A stretch of 62,934 nucleotides of DNA from Bifidobacterium platyrrhinorum. Its GTDB lineage: Bacteria; Actinomycetota; Actinomycetes; Actinomycetales; Bifidobacteriaceae. Under the pieces are notes generated by a model that was given only the letters and a program-made list of their open reading frames with translations, was not told where the DNA came from and did no database searches. A program made the translations under genes and the position numbers. Positions 9,612-17,675 of this stretch are shown here, piece by piece. The DNA is taken from NCBI RefSeq assembly GCF_010667645.1, contig NZ_WHZV01000012.1, positions 1 through 62,934 of the forward strand. Reading direction: 5' to 3'. Numbering within the stretch: position 1 is the stretch's first letter; the number at the start of each line of letters is the position of its first letter.

Positions 9612-9680
9612 ACGCTACCATTGTCAACTATGCGATCCGACCATCACGGACGATGGTCGCGGAGGAAAGGGACGTGGGTC

Positions 9681-10544
9681 ATGGTCAATGCCGCCGTGCG
9701 CGGGACGAAGGCGCCTCCGCTTCTGGAGCTGCGTGACGTCTGCGTCAGATTCGGGTTCGTGGAGGCGCTCAAATCCGTGAGCCTGCGCATCGGCCGGCAG
9801 GAGGTCGTCGCCCTCGTCGGCGACAACGGCGCCGGCAAGTCAACGCTGGTCAAGGTCATCGCGGGCTTCCTGCAACCGGGCTTCGGGCACATCTACCTTG
9901 ACGGCGAGGAGGTGGCGATCCCCTCGATCCGCGCCGCGGACCGGCTGGGCATCGCATCCGTGTTCCAGGGCCAGGAGTTCTGCGACAACCTCGACGTGGC
10001 CTCGAACCTGTTCCTCGGCAAGGAGGTCAACACGGGCGGGGTGCGCGACGACGACGTGATGAACTCGCGTGCACGGCAGGTGCTCAAGACGCTGAGCTCC
10101 GCGATCCGCGTCGGCTCGCCGATTTCGTCCCTGTCCGTGGGCCAGCGGCAGACCGTCGCCATCGCGCGTACGCTGCTCAACGATCCGAAGCTCATCCTGC
10201 TCGACGAGCCCACCTCGTCCCTGTCCGTCATGCAGACGGCCGAGGTGCTCTCCTATATCAAACGGCTGCGTTCGGAGGGACGGTCCATCGTGATGGTGTG
10301 CCATGACCTGCCGGACGTGTTCGCCGTCGCCGACCGCATCGTCGTGGTCCGGCAGGGGCGCATCACCGGCGTGCACCGCACGGTGGAGACCTCCTATGAG
10401 GAGATCATCGCCGAAATCGCGGGAGTCGCCACGGAACACGAATACGAAGAGATCGCCGAAGACCCGAAATACGAGCGGATGGTGCAGCAGAACAAGCTCA
10501 TCGACCGCACGATGAGCGCCGCATTGGAGGGCGACGGGTACTGA
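9681..10544 (+). CDS. Orphan sugar-type ABC transporter ATPase
   Basis: A 287-residue single-cassette ATPase of the FrcA/RbsA half type, starting at the ATG at 9681 after a perfect GGAGGAAAGG box. Walker A is GDNGAGKST (about 47-55) and Walker B is LILLDEPTSSL. The signature loop reads LSVGQRQ instead of LSGGQ. It sits 69 bases after the ROK gene and is probably cotranscribed with it. No permease or binding protein lies beside it, so it may serve the divergent transporter or another locus. The acidic 30-residue C-terminal tail is not part of the usual cassette. Confidence 0.8.
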   Translation: MVNAAVRGTKAPPLLELRDVCVRFGFVEALKSVSLRIGRQEVVALVGDNGAGKSTLVKVIAGFLQPGFGHIYLDGEEVAIPSIRAADRLGIASVFQGQEFCDNLDVASNLFLGKEVNTGGVRDDDVMNSRARQVLKTLSSAIRVGSPISSLSVGQRQTVAIARTLLNDPKLILLDEPTSSLSVMQTAEVLSYIKRLRSEGRSIVMVCHDLPDVFAVADRIVVVRQGRITGVHRTVETSYEEIIAEIAGVATEHEYEEIAEDPKYERMVQQNKLIDRTMSAALEGDGY

Positions 10545-10660
10545 GGACCCATGCCCCGCACGCCCGGGTCGCCCCGCTCCCCCGCGTCCATACGCCCCGC
10601 ATGGGCTACACTGAGACGCGGTACCCGCAACATCATCACCGCAGCCAGGAGGCACACGCC

Positions 10661-11020
10661 ATGAGCAGTCTTGAAATCGCCGTCACCGTCGTCGTCTGCG
10701 TCGTGGGTGTGGCGATCGGCACGTTCTTCGGTCTCATCCCCCTGAGGACCGACAGGATCACCGATGAACAGAACCGGGCCTCGCAGACGCTCGGCCTGAT
10801 CGGCGTGGGTCTGGTGATCGTCCTGATCTTCACCAAGCAGGATCTCGCCTCGTGGGCGGCGATCTTCGCGATGCTCGCGGGTGTGGCCATCGGCAAAATC
10901 CCTCCGCTGCACCGCCGGGCGCTCGAGCGTTGGCCGTGGCTGAAGCCCAAGCCGGAACGGCCGGCGAAGCGTGTGAAATCCAAGTCGGGCAAGTCCAAGT
11001 CGAAGCAGGGACGCAGGTAG
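10661..11020 (+). CDS. Membrane protein with two or three helices and basic tail
   Basis: A 119-residue protein starting 8 bases after an AGGAGG site. It has a hydrophobic N-terminal helix (about 5-27), one or two further helices (about 46-85) and a strongly basic lysine/serine-rich C-terminus. A TACACT box at 10607-10612 could be its -10 element. I do not recognise a family. A strong hairpin follows at once, so this is a monocistronic or last gene. Confidence 0.65.
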   Translation: MSSLEIAVTVVVCVVGVAIGTFFGLIPLRTDRITDEQNRASQTLGLIGVGLVIVLIFTKQDLASWAAIFAMLAGVAIGKIPPLHRRALERWPWLKPKPERPAKRVKSKSGKSKSKQGRR

Positions 11021-11033
11021 TCCCCGGACATGA

Positions 11034-11077
11034 GGAGGGGGGCTTCCGCGGTCATACGGCCGTGGAAGCCCCCCTCC
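11034..11077. terminator. Bidirectional intrinsic terminator
   Basis: An 18-bp inverted repeat (arms 11034-11051 and 11060-11077, one mismatch) with an 8-base loop lies between the convergent 10661-11020 gene and metF. Poly-T is short on both sides, but the stem is very GC-rich. Confidence 0.75.
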
Positions 11078-11109
11078 TTGTCATCCGCTGATTCGTTCGC
11101 CCCCCGGTT

Positions 11110-11964
11110 TCACTCCCCGGTCTTGGCGAACAGGGGACGCACGTTGCGCCAGATGCGGCGCGTGGTGGCGGGACGGTTCATCGTGTACAGGTGCACGCCG
11201 TCGACGCCGTGCGCGACGAGATCGGTGATCTGCGCGGACGCGTAGTTGATGCCGGCCTCGCGCAGCGTGGGCACGTCGTCGCCCCAGCGGTCGAGCAGTG
11301 CCTCGACGGCGGGCGGCACGACCGTGTTGTTCTTCGCGGCCATGGAACGCAGCGACTTCGCGCCGTTGATAGGCATGATGCCAGCCTCGATCGGCACGTC
11401 GATGCCGGCGGCGCGCGCCTTGTCGAGGAACCGGTAGAAGTCCTCGTTGTCGTAGAACAGCTGGGAGATGAGGTGCGTGGCGCCGGCGTCCACCTTCTCC
11501 TTGAGGTGTTCGATGTCCTCGTCCAGCGACGTGGCCTGGTAGTGCCCCTCCGGGTAGCAGGCGCCGAACACCTTGAGAGCCGGCTTGCGGGCGCGGATGT
11601 AGCGCACGAGGTCGATGGCGCGCTCGAAGACGCCGACAGGGGTCTCGCCCTCGATGTAGTCGCCGCGCAGGGCGAGCACGGCGTCGACGCCCGCGTGTTC
11701 GAACATCTCCAACGCCTCGTCGACCTTCGCCTCGTCGGAGTAGAGGGCGGTCAGATGGGCGACCGTGGGGATGCGGTATTCCTTGCGGATCGTGTTGGCA
11801 ATGCGCGCGGTGGCGGTGCGGTCGGCGTGGGTGCCGTGGCCGTAGGTCACCGAGATGAAGTCCGGGTGCATGCCCTGCAGGCCGTCGAGCGTGTCGTAGA
11901 TCGTGCCGACGGGCGCGTCCCGCTTGGGCGGGAACACTTCCAGCGAGAACATCGGCTGATGCAT
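11110..11964 (-). CDS. metF: 5,10-methylenetetrahydrofolate reductase MetF
   Basis: A 284-residue flavoprotein that reduces 5,10-methylene-THF to 5-methyl-THF, the methyl donor for the MetE methionine synthase encoded just upstream. The family opening SLEVFPPKRD is present near the N-terminus, followed by SVTYGHG, the GDY block and the QLFYDNEDFYRFLDKARAAG segment of the MetF TIM barrel. I place the start at 11964 (MHQPMFSLEVFPP) after an AGGAAGG site; an upstream in-frame ATG at 12021 would run through the metE terminator hairpin and is unlikely. Confidence 0.93.
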   Translation of the reverse strand: MHQPMFSLEVFPPKRDAPVGTIYDTLDGLQGMHPDFISVTYGHGTHADRTATARIANTIRKEYRIPTVAHLTALYSDEAKVDEALEMFEHAGVDAVLALRGDYIEGETPVGVFERAIDLVRYIRARKPALKVFGACYPEGHYQATSLDEDIEHLKEKVDAGATHLISQLFYDNEDFYRFLDKARAAGIDVPIEAGIMPINGAKSLRSMAAKNNTVVPPAVEALLDRWGDDVPTLREAGINYASAQITDLVAHGVDGVHLYTMNRPATTRRIWRNVRPLFAKTGE

Positions 11965-11989
11965 GATTGCAAACCTTCCTCGATAAAGG

Positions 11990-12014
11990 AGGCTCCCTCT
12001 TTGGGAGGGAGCCT
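11990..12014 (-). terminator. Hairpin between metE and metF
   Basis: An inverted repeat (AGGCTCCCTC / GAGGGAGCCT) with a 5-base loop is followed on the minus strand by CTTTATC. It lies 30 bases downstream of the metE stop codon and 25 bases upstream of the metF start. It may be a partial terminator that makes metF expression lower than metE. Confidence 0.65.
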
Positions 12015-12044
12015 CACTCACTCATCGCGTTCCGCGGGACGCGA

Positions 12045-14351
12045 TCACTTGGCGAGCCGTGCGCGCACGGCCTTGGCGGCGGCGACGAGATGCTCGAGGC
12101 TCGGCCAGGTCTCCGCGTTACCGCGGGTCTTCAGACCGCAGTCCGGGTTGATCCAGACCTTCTCGACGTCCATCTTCTTGAGGATCTCGCCGATGCGCTC
12201 CTCGATCTCCTCCTCGGAGGGGATGCGCGGGGAGTGGATGTCGTAGACGCCCGGGCCGGCCTCGGTCTCGAAGTTGGCCTCGTGGATGGCGTCGAGGACG
12301 ACGAGGTCGCCGCGGGAGGCCTCGAAGGAGATCACGTCGGCGTCCATCGCGTCGATGTCGCGGATGATGTCGTTGAACTCGGAGTAGCACATGTGCGTGT
12401 GGATCTGCGTGGTCGGCTTGACGCCGGAGTGCACGAGACGGAACGCGGGCACGGCCCAGTCGAGGTACTTGGCGTGCCAGTCGGTCTTCCTGAGCGGCAG
12501 CTTCTCGCGCAGCGCGGCCTCGTCGATCTGGATGACCTTGATGCCAGCGGCCTCCAGGTCGAGGACCTCGTCGCGGATGGCGAGGGCCAGCTGCTGGGTC
12601 TGCTGCTCGTGGGTGATGTCCTCGCGCGGCCAGGACCAGTTGAGGATGGTGACCGGGCCGGTGAGCATGCCCTTCATGACGTGGTCCGTACGGCTCTGCG
12701 CGTACGCGGACCATGCGACGGTGATCGGCTTGGCGCGGGAGACGTCGCCCCACACGATCGGGGGCTTGACGCAACGGGTGCCGTAGGACTGGACCCACGC
12801 GTTCTTGGTGAACAGGAAGCCGTTGAGGTTCTGGCCGAAGTACTCGACCATGTCGTTGCGCTCGAACTCGCCGTGGACGAGCACGTCGAGGCCGATCTCC
12901 TCCTGGTGCTTGATGCAGGTGTCGATCTGGTCCTTGATGAACTGGTCGTACGCCTCCTTGGTGATCTCGCCCTTGCGGAACTTCGCACGCTCGGCGCGGA
13001 TCTCGCGCGTCTGCGGGAAGGAGCCGATCGTGGTGGTAGGCAGCAGCGGCAGGCCGAGGGCCTCGCGCTGCAGCTTCTGACGCTCGGCGCGGGCCGGCTG
13101 GCGCGTGTAGTCGGCCTCGGTGAGGGCGGCGATGCGTTCGGCGACCTTCGGGTCGGCGGCCACGCGGGTGCCGTCGAACAGCTCCTGGTTGGCAGCGAGC
13201 GCCGGATCGGCCTTGCGGGCCTCGTCGTCGGCGTCGGCGAGCTCGGCGATCTCCTTGAGCTCGCCGAGCTTCTCGACGGCGAACGCGAAGTGCTTGAGGA
13301 CGGCCGGGTCGAGGGCGGTCTCGCCTTCGGTGCTGAACGGCACGTGCAGCAGGGAGCTGGCGGTGGAGACGGCAACGTTCGGCGTGACCTGCTTGAGGGC
13401 GTCGACGAGGCCGAGGCTGACGGCGTAGTCGTTGCGCCAGATGTTGCGGCCGTTGACCACGCCGGCGAAGATCGTGGTGCCTTCGGCGACGCCGTGCTTG
13501 GAGACGGCGGCGAGGTTCTCGTCCTTGCCTTCGTTGAGGTCGAGGCCGATGCCGTCGAAGCCGAGCAGGTTGACGGTCTCGTACACGTCGGCGATGTGGC
13601 CGAAGTAGGTGTTGAGCAGCACCTTGACCTTGCCGTCGCGTGCGGGCAGGATCTTCGCGTAGAGGCTCTTGAACAGCTCCACGTCGCCCGGCTGCTTGTC
13701 GAGCACGAGGAACGGCTCGTCGATCTGCACCCACTTGGCGCCGAGCTCGTTGAACTTGGCGAGCACCTCGGCGTAGACGGCGGCCACGGCGTTCACAAGG
13801 CCCTTGTCGAAGGCGAGTTCCTGGGCGTCGTCGTCGCGGGCGAGCTTGAGGAAGGTGTACGGGCCGATGAGCACCGGCTTGGTCTCGATGCCGAGCTCCC
13901 TGGCCTCGAGGTACTCGTCGAACGGCTTGGTGCCGTTGAGCCTGATCTCGGTGGACGGCTCGATCTCCGGCACGATGTAGTGGTAGTTGGTGGTGAACCA
14001 CTTCTTCATCGGCAGGGCGGTCACGTCGCCCTTGTCGCCCTGGTAGCCGCGGGACATGGCGAACAGGGTCTCCTCCGGCTCGGTGAAGCCGAGACGCTGG
14101 TAGCGCTGCGGGATCACGTTGAGCAGGATCGCGGTGTCGAGCAACTGGTCGAAGTAGCTGAAGTCGTTGCTCGGGATGAGGTCGACGCCGGCCGCCGCCT
14201 GCAGCTTCCAGTGCTTGGCGCGCAGCTCCTTGGCGGTGGCGTGCACCTCGTCGAGAGTGGCGTTGCCCTTCCAGTAGGCCTCGATGATCTTCTTGAGCTC
14301 TCGGTTCTGACCGATGCGCGGGAATCCGGACACGGACGTGAGTGCAGTCAT
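12045..14351 (-). CDS. metE: Cobalamin-independent methionine synthase MetE
   Basis: A 768-residue enzyme, the normal length for MetE, that transfers the methyl group of 5-methyl-THF-polyglutamate to homocysteine. The C-terminal catalytic barrel shows the zinc-ligand blocks (HTHMCYSEF, and [12 protein letters not shown] near the end), and the N-terminal half shows the expected duplicated barrel. The start follows a GGAGG site. It is the first gene of a metE-metF unit. The prophage is inserted only about 100 bases upstream of its start codon, so its native upstream control region may have been replaced by prophage DNA. Confidence 0.95.
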   Translation of the reverse strand: MTALTSVSGFPRIGQNRELKKIIEAYWKGNATLDEVHATAKELRAKHWKLQAAAGVDLIPSNDFSYFDQLLDTAILLNVIPQRYQRLGFTEPEETLFAMSRGYQGDKGDVTALPMKKWFTTNYHYIVPEIEPSTEIRLNGTKPFDEYLEARELGIETKPVLIGPYTFLKLARDDDAQELAFDKGLVNAVAAVYAEVLAKFNELGAKWVQIDEPFLVLDKQPGDVELFKSLYAKILPARDGKVKVLLNTYFGHIADVYETVNLLGFDGIGLDLNEGKDENLAAVSKHGVAEGTTIFAGVVNGRNIWRNDYAVSLGLVDALKQVTPNVAVSTASSLLHVPFSTEGETALDPAVLKHFAFAVEKLGELKEIAELADADDEARKADPALAANQELFDGTRVAADPKVAERIAALTEADYTRQPARAERQKLQREALGLPLLPTTTIGSFPQTREIRAERAKFRKGEITKEAYDQFIKDQIDTCIKHQEEIGLDVLVHGEFERNDMVEYFGQNLNGFLFTKNAWVQSYGTRCVKPPIVWGDVSRAKPITVAWSAYAQSRTDHVMKGMLTGPVTILNWSWPREDITHEQQTQQLALAIRDEVLDLEAAGIKVIQIDEAALREKLPLRKTDWHAKYLDWAVPAFRLVHSGVKPTTQIHTHMCYSEFNDIIRDIDAMDADVISFEASRGDLVVLDAIHEANFETEAGPGVYDIHSPRIPSEEEIEERIGEILKKMDVEKVWINPDCGLKTRGNAETWPSLEHLVAAAKAVRARLAK

Positions 14352-14450
14352 GAATCCTCCATACTGCTGTCATAGACGAAACGGCTTTCAACCCGCCCAG
14401 ACTATCAAACACATCCTTGAACAAAGTCATCAGCGACACTGAGGTGTCGT

Positions 14451-14475
14451 CATAAATCGGCCTTATAGCGCCGTT
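14451..14475 (+). other. Prophage attachment site attL
   Basis: The 25-bp block begins CATAAATCGGC and ends TATAGCGCCGTT. It recurs as a direct repeat at 56176-56200 with one difference (C versus T at the twelfth base). This copy lies on the chromosome side next to metE. The crossover is somewhere within the identical stretch. Confidence 0.85.
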
Positions 14476-14536
14476 CTTCGGTGCCCTACTCGCGCTTGAC
14501 TCCTAGGTGAGTCGACACGAGATTACACCCTATGTG

Positions 14537-14546
14537 CACTCTATTT
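14537..14546 (+). promoter_or_regulatory. Candidate integrase arm-type site (left)
   Basis: CACTCTATTT occurs here, about 60 bases inside attL. It recurs exactly at 56031-56040, with a partial copy at 56043-56050, just inside attR and beside the integrase gene. Short repeats in both prophage arms near the att cores are what arm-type integrase sites look like. The rest of 14476-14642 holds no gene I can support. Confidence 0.35.
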
Positions 14547-14642
14547 CCTTTTGCGTCCAGTATAGCGCCCGCTCCGGGCTCCTTTGTCTTTTGCGCGGGC
14601 GGCCTCCTGCGACACGCCCACACGTGTCCACGCTTGCATCAT

Positions 14643-14712
14643 CATGTTCACTAGGTTAACATGGTATCAACATCAAAAACAAAGTCCCCCGCCGGGCTGC
14701 CACCCGCGGGGG
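14643..14712 (+). promoter_or_regulatory. Operator-like repeat and leader hairpin of the left-arm operon
   Basis: CATGTT (14643-14648) and AACATG (14658-14663) form an inverted repeat, followed by a GC-rich hairpin with CCCCCGC and GCGGGGG arms (14686-14712). The GGAGG site of the first operon gene follows. The HTH protein encoded at the end of this operon is a natural candidate to bind the inverted repeat. Confidence 0.4.
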
Positions 14713-14737
14713 AACGGATGAACACTGGAGGTTCACC

Positions 14738-15151
14738 ATGGAACAGATTATCACGGGCACCCCGAAGCAGATCGCCTACGCCGCCGACCTGCGCGAGACC
14801 ACGGTCGCGCTCCTGCGCCGCAACAGCGCCGGGTCCGACACCTTCCATGCCCGCGTCGACCGGTTCAAGGCCGACCGTCTCGAGGCATGCACCGACGCCG
14901 GCAAGGTCATCGACTGGTGCAAGGGCCACTTCGCCGCCGACGGCACCGAAATCATCACCCCCCGCGAGGAGGAGGAGATTCGGCTCGCGACGCTCGCCGA
15001 TGCCAAGCGCGAGCGCGAGGCGGAGCCTGAGCCCGAACCGGCCGGCCTGGATTCGGATGAGGCGTGCGAGCGTCGCCGCCAGATGTTCGCCCGCCGTCGC
15101 CGTCGCCGTCGTCCGGGTGCGGCGGCCACCCAGACCGTCAAGGAGGCGTGA
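14738..15151 (+). CDS. Left-arm operon protein 1, unknown
   Basis: A 137-residue protein starting after a GGAGG site. The N-terminus GTPKQIAYAADLRE resembles a short motif (G-x-x-KQI-x-(W/Y)-A-x-x-(I/L)R) found in many small proteins of phages and conjugative elements. The second half is strongly charged: an acidic EREAEPEPEPA stretch and then a run of arginines (about 117-125), which suggests nucleic-acid contact. It heads a tightly packed four-gene operon. I do not know its function. Confidence 0.65.
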   Translation: MEQIITGTPKQIAYAADLRETTVALLRRNSAGSDTFHARVDRFKADRLEACTDAGKVIDWCKGHFAADGTEIITPREEEEIRLATLADAKREREAEPEPEPAGLDSDEACERRRQMFARRRRRRRPGAAATQTVKEA

Positions 15152-15153
15152 CC

Positions 15154-15459
15154 ATGGCCACGATCACCACGGCGGCGCGTCGCATCGCCCGCGACGTCAA
15201 CGGCACCAGCCCGGAGTTCCGCGTCTACTACGATGCGGACGGGCGTCGCCTGCACTCCATGCCCCACGGCGCGTGGTACGCGGACCACCGCGATCCGGCG
15301 CCCGACGCGATCCTGTGCTTCCGGGGCCGCCGGGGCGGGGAGGGGATGAGCCAAGGGGAGGCGCAGGCCTGGGTGGACGCGGCCGCCAGGTACGGCCGCT
15401 ACCCCGACCGGATTGATGCCGGCCTCCTGTACGTCGACGAGCGGTTGAGGGGGCTGTGA
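15154..15459 (+). CDS. Left-arm operon protein 2, unknown
   Basis: A 101-residue soluble protein starting at 15154 with an AGGAGG site that overlaps the end of gene 1. Its stop overlaps the start of gene 3 (TGATG). It is rich in arginine, aspartate and tyrosine and has no signal peptide, membrane segment or motif I recognise. Genomic position alone makes it a candidate partner of the Cse2-like protein encoded next. Confidence 0.6.
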   Translation: MATITTAARRIARDVNGTSPEFRVYYDADGRRLHSMPHGAWYADHRDPAPDAILCFRGRRGGEGMSQGEAQAWVDAAARYGRYPDRIDAGLLYVDERLRGL

Positions 15460-16073
15460 TGGACGATCACGACAGGGCATACAGGAATCTGGCGCGCAGG
15501 CGTGTGTCACGCCTGTGCGCCAGATGGGACGTCGACCGCCAGGTGCGGGAGGACGCGGCGCACCTGGCGCGGCTCGCCCGCGACCCCGATGACATGGAAT
15601 CGCTCAAGGCGGTGTGCGCCCTCGTGGAAATCGACCAGCCCGCCCAGTCCCCCGCGCCGCCGGCCGGCACGTACGAAGCGGCCATGCGCGAGATGCTGAG
15701 CCTGCTCGCGGAGCACGCCGCAAGCGCCGTGTGCCGCGACCGGATCATGGGATACTCGATGGCCGGGCACCGGGGCCGTCTGGGATTGGCCGGGGCCATG
15801 GCGCTGCTGCCCACGGTGCGGCACCGCATCGCCCTGGAACGCCTGCGCTGCGTGGAGCACGCCTACATGGGCGGCGACACGGAGGAGGGGTTCCGTCGCC
15901 TGCGCGACTGCACGCTCATGCTCAAGGCGGACGGCATGGGCTTCGACTATCCCACGCTCGCCGTGGATCTCGCCCGCCTGCACGACGAGGACCCGGAACC
16001 CCGACGCCGCACGCTCACCCGATGGGGTGACGAGTACGCGGCCCATGACCCCTCGCGGAAAGGAGACCGATGA
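15459..16073 (+). CDS. Cse2/CasB (Cas11e)-like protein, stand-alone
   Basis: A 204-residue helical protein. Its C-terminal third (ERLRCVEHAYMGG, LRDCTLMLKADGMGFDYPTL, AVDLARL, LTRWGDEY) follows the pattern I know from actinobacterial Cse2, the type I-E Cascade small subunit: a charged helix, LLKxxGIxLDYxxLAxDL, then RxRWGxxFY. The middle (GYSMAGHRGRLGLAGAMALL) could match the Cse2 loop and short helix. Total length also fits. No other cas gene or CRISPR array lies nearby. It could be a Cascade mimic, a captured subunit or chance similarity. The judgement is from remembered patterns, not a search. Confidence 0.45.
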   Translation: MDDHDRAYRNLARRRVSRLCARWDVDRQVREDAAHLARLARDPDDMESLKAVCALVEIDQPAQSPAPPAGTYEAAMREMLSLLAEHAASAVCRDRIMGYSMAGHRGRLGLAGAMALLPTVRHRIALERLRCVEHAYMGGDTEEGFRRLRDCTLMLKADGMGFDYPTLAVDLARLHDEDPEPRRRTLTRWGDEYAAHDPSRKGDR

Positions 16074-16591
16074 TGACCAGGGACGCCTACGCGCCGATCC
16101 TCGGCAAGCTGCTCGACAACTGGAAGGAACGCCTCGAGACCGACAAGCGGATGCGCGAGCTCGTCGAGGAGCGCGACAGGCTCGCGGTCGACGCGATCCA
16201 CGCCGGCGCCGACCGGCTGGACGTCGCGCTGGCGACCGGCTTGTCCCGCACGACCCTGTGGAAGATCGTGAAGAAAGCCGAGACGGACACCCTGAAGGAC
16301 TCCCCGGAATGGGACATCCAAGCCGAGGACGCCGCGCCGGTGTCGGGCGTGCCTGAAGCCCGGCTCCTGGAAGCGCTGCAGGACATGCTCATCACCCGAT
16401 TCGACGAGCTCGCCGACTGGGATGACGAGGACGGGATCGCCCGCGACTGGGATGACGATAAGAGGATGACCGACGGGCAGAAGGACTTCCGCGACCAGGT
16501 GAAACGCCTCGTGCTGCGCGCCCAAGCCGGCGACCTCGACCGGATCGAATCCCCCGAGACCGGCATCACGCTGACCCGCCACAAGGAATAG
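16070..16591 (+). CDS. HTH protein closing the left-arm operon
   Basis: A 173-residue protein overlapping the previous stop by four bases (ATGA), with an AAAGGAG site. Residues around 45-70 contain a resolvase/recombinase-type helix-turn-helix (DVALATGLSRTTLWKIVKKAE). The remainder is acidic and probably helical. As the last gene of a small phage operon with an inverted repeat at its promoter, it may be the operon's autoregulator, comparable in position to anti-CRISPR-associated Aca proteins. The family is not identified. 16592-16702 is non-coding. Confidence 0.6.
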   Translation: MMTRDAYAPILGKLLDNWKERLETDKRMRELVEERDRLAVDAIHAGADRLDVALATGLSRTTLWKIVKKAETDTLKDSPEWDIQAEDAAPVSGVPEARLLEALQDMLITRFDELADWDDEDGIARDWDDDKRMTDGQKDFRDQVKRLVLRAQAGDLDRIESPETGITLTRHKE

Positions 16592-16702
16592 GCCCAGACT
16601 GAAACCCCTCCGTGAAGGGGAACACCACAGAATCGCACCCGTCCACCGGGTCATCCCCACAATGGTGGGCCCTATGACGCATGATACCCCGCCCGACTCG
16701 TC

Positions 16703-16757
16703 AAACCGCCCCGCCCCCACGGCCGCATTAAGCGACGGCGGGGTTCCCACTAGATGG
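16703..16757 (-). terminator. Degenerate second copy of the late terminator
   Basis: This stretch (AAACCGCCCCGCCCC, ACGG, CGCATT, AGCGACGG, then CACT-GATGG) repeats, with changes, the terminator region at 17604-17667. Its stem is weaker, with about three mismatches. Together the two copies bracket the 16.8-17.6 kb cassette. Confidence 0.5.
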
Positions 16758-16817
16758 TCTTATGGCGGTCGATGATGGCGCAACGGCGAAAAACAAAATC
16801 CCGGCGTGTCACACGAC

Positions 16818-16843
16818 CTGATGTAATATAATTATTACATCAG
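16818..16843 (+). promoter_or_regulatory. Palindromic promoter/operator of the two-gene cassette
   Basis: Eleven-base perfect arms (CTGATGTAATA / TATTACATCAG) around TAAT enclose a consensus TATAAT (16827-16832). A -10 box inside a palindrome indicates a repressed, probably autoregulated promoter. The downstream HTH protein (17147-17590) is the obvious candidate ligand. The -35 region is weak. Confidence 0.65.
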
Positions 16844-16886
16844 CGGGAAGGCAGAAGCCATGCCCGGCTCCTCGAAAGGAACGACC

Positions 16887-17150
16887 ATGACCACCAGGAC
16901 CATCAACGCCCGCCTCGACGGCAATGGCGATACCCCCGCCTTCCGGTTCGCCGGGAGGGACGCCTACTACAAGACCTTCGGATTCGGCGATTGGTACGGA
17001 CAGCCCGTCGCCACGGTGGCGAGCGATCCCGACGGTTCCATCGTCGTGATCGGCTGGTCGGCCGGGTACATCCGCGGCGCGAAGAGGGCCGTCGAGGAGC
17101 AGATCGAAGCCTACATCCGCGAACTCCGCGGGGAAGGACAGGACGAATGA
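16887..17150 (+). CDS. Small phage cassette protein, unknown (anti-CRISPR candidate by position)
   Basis: An 87-residue protein starting 6-7 bases after AAAGGA. An upstream in-frame ATG at 16860 would add nine residues. It has aromatic-rich segments (YYKTFGFGDWYG) and a helical C-terminus (AKRAVEEQIEAYIRELRGE). I know no family for it. It shares a promoter and a 4-base stop/start overlap with a downstream HTH gene. A small unknown gene followed by an HTH gene is the arrangement seen in acr-aca loci, so it deserves testing; this is inference from position only. Confidence 0.6.
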   Translation: MTTRTINARLDGNGDTPAFRFAGRDAYYKTFGFGDWYGQPVATVASDPDGSIVVIGWSAGYIRGAKRAVEEQIEAYIRELRGEGQDE

Positions 17151-17590
17151 CCCCTCTCGAATTCATGACGAGACGCAAGCGCCTGGGACTCTCCCAGGAA
17201 GAGCTGGGTCGGTGCCTCGCGCTCGTGTCCTCCCAACCCGACGGTTCGCCGCGCGCACCCATCAAGCAGGCGACGATAGCGAGCTGGGAGGGCGCGCGCG
17301 GCCTGCCCGAGTGGGCCGACGACGACACGGTGCTCGCCCTGTTCGACGCCATCGACGTCAAGGCCGATGAGATGTGCGAGCGCATCGAGGGAATCATCGA
17401 GCACTCGTCCGCCGTGCGAGACGACCCGTTCGTCCGCGTGAATGGATACGCGACCGACGGGGAGTTCTGGACGGATTGGCCCGACATGACCGGCTGGCCG
17501 CACGCCCTCTGGAATCTCGCGGCCACGGTCGCGATGGACGAAATGCGCGAGGAGTACGGCATCGTCTGCACCCTCCTTGCGCAGGACTGA
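17147..17590 (+). CDS. XRE-type HTH protein, cassette regulator
   Basis: A 147-residue protein with an N-terminal Cro/CI-type HTH (MTRRKRLGLSQEELGRCLAL, then KQATIASWEGARGLPEW, where the recognition helix should lie). It is followed by an acidic helical region and a tryptophan-rich C-terminus (DWPDMTGWPHALWNLAA). It overlaps the preceding gene by four bases. It probably binds the palindrome at 16818-16843 and limits expression of the pair. It could equally be the antitoxin-like member of a two-gene module. The cassette ends at the late terminator. Confidence 0.7.
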   Translation: MTPLEFMTRRKRLGLSQEELGRCLALVSSQPDGSPRAPIKQATIASWEGARGLPEWADDDTVLALFDAIDVKADEMCERIEGIIEHSSAVRDDPFVRVNGYATDGEFWTDWPDMTGWPHALWNLAATVAMDEMREEYGIVCTLLAQD

Positions 17591-17606
17591 CCCGGGTACG
17601 GCGAAA

Positions 17607-17651
17607 CCGCCCCGCCCCACGGTCGCATTGAGCGACGGTGGGGCGGGGCGG
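17607..17651 (-). terminator. Terminator of the prophage late operon
   Basis: 20-base arms (17607-17626 and 17632-17651, one mismatch) with a 5-base loop form a very stable hairpin. On the minus strand it is followed by TTTCG. It lies downstream of the holin gene, the last late gene, and may also stop rightward transcription from the cassette. Confidence 0.8.
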
Positions 17652-17675
17652 CTCTCACTGGATGGCCGTGACGTC

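Noticed and set aside
14451..14475. Integration into a tRNA gene
   Set aside because: I looked for a T-arm, anticodon arm and CCA end around both copies of the 25-bp repeat and found none.
16860..16886. Upstream ATG at 16860 as the start of the small cassette gene
   Set aside because: The ATG at 16887 has a better spaced AAAGGA site; the upstream one is possible (GGGAAGG precedes it) but adds only nine low-complexity residues.
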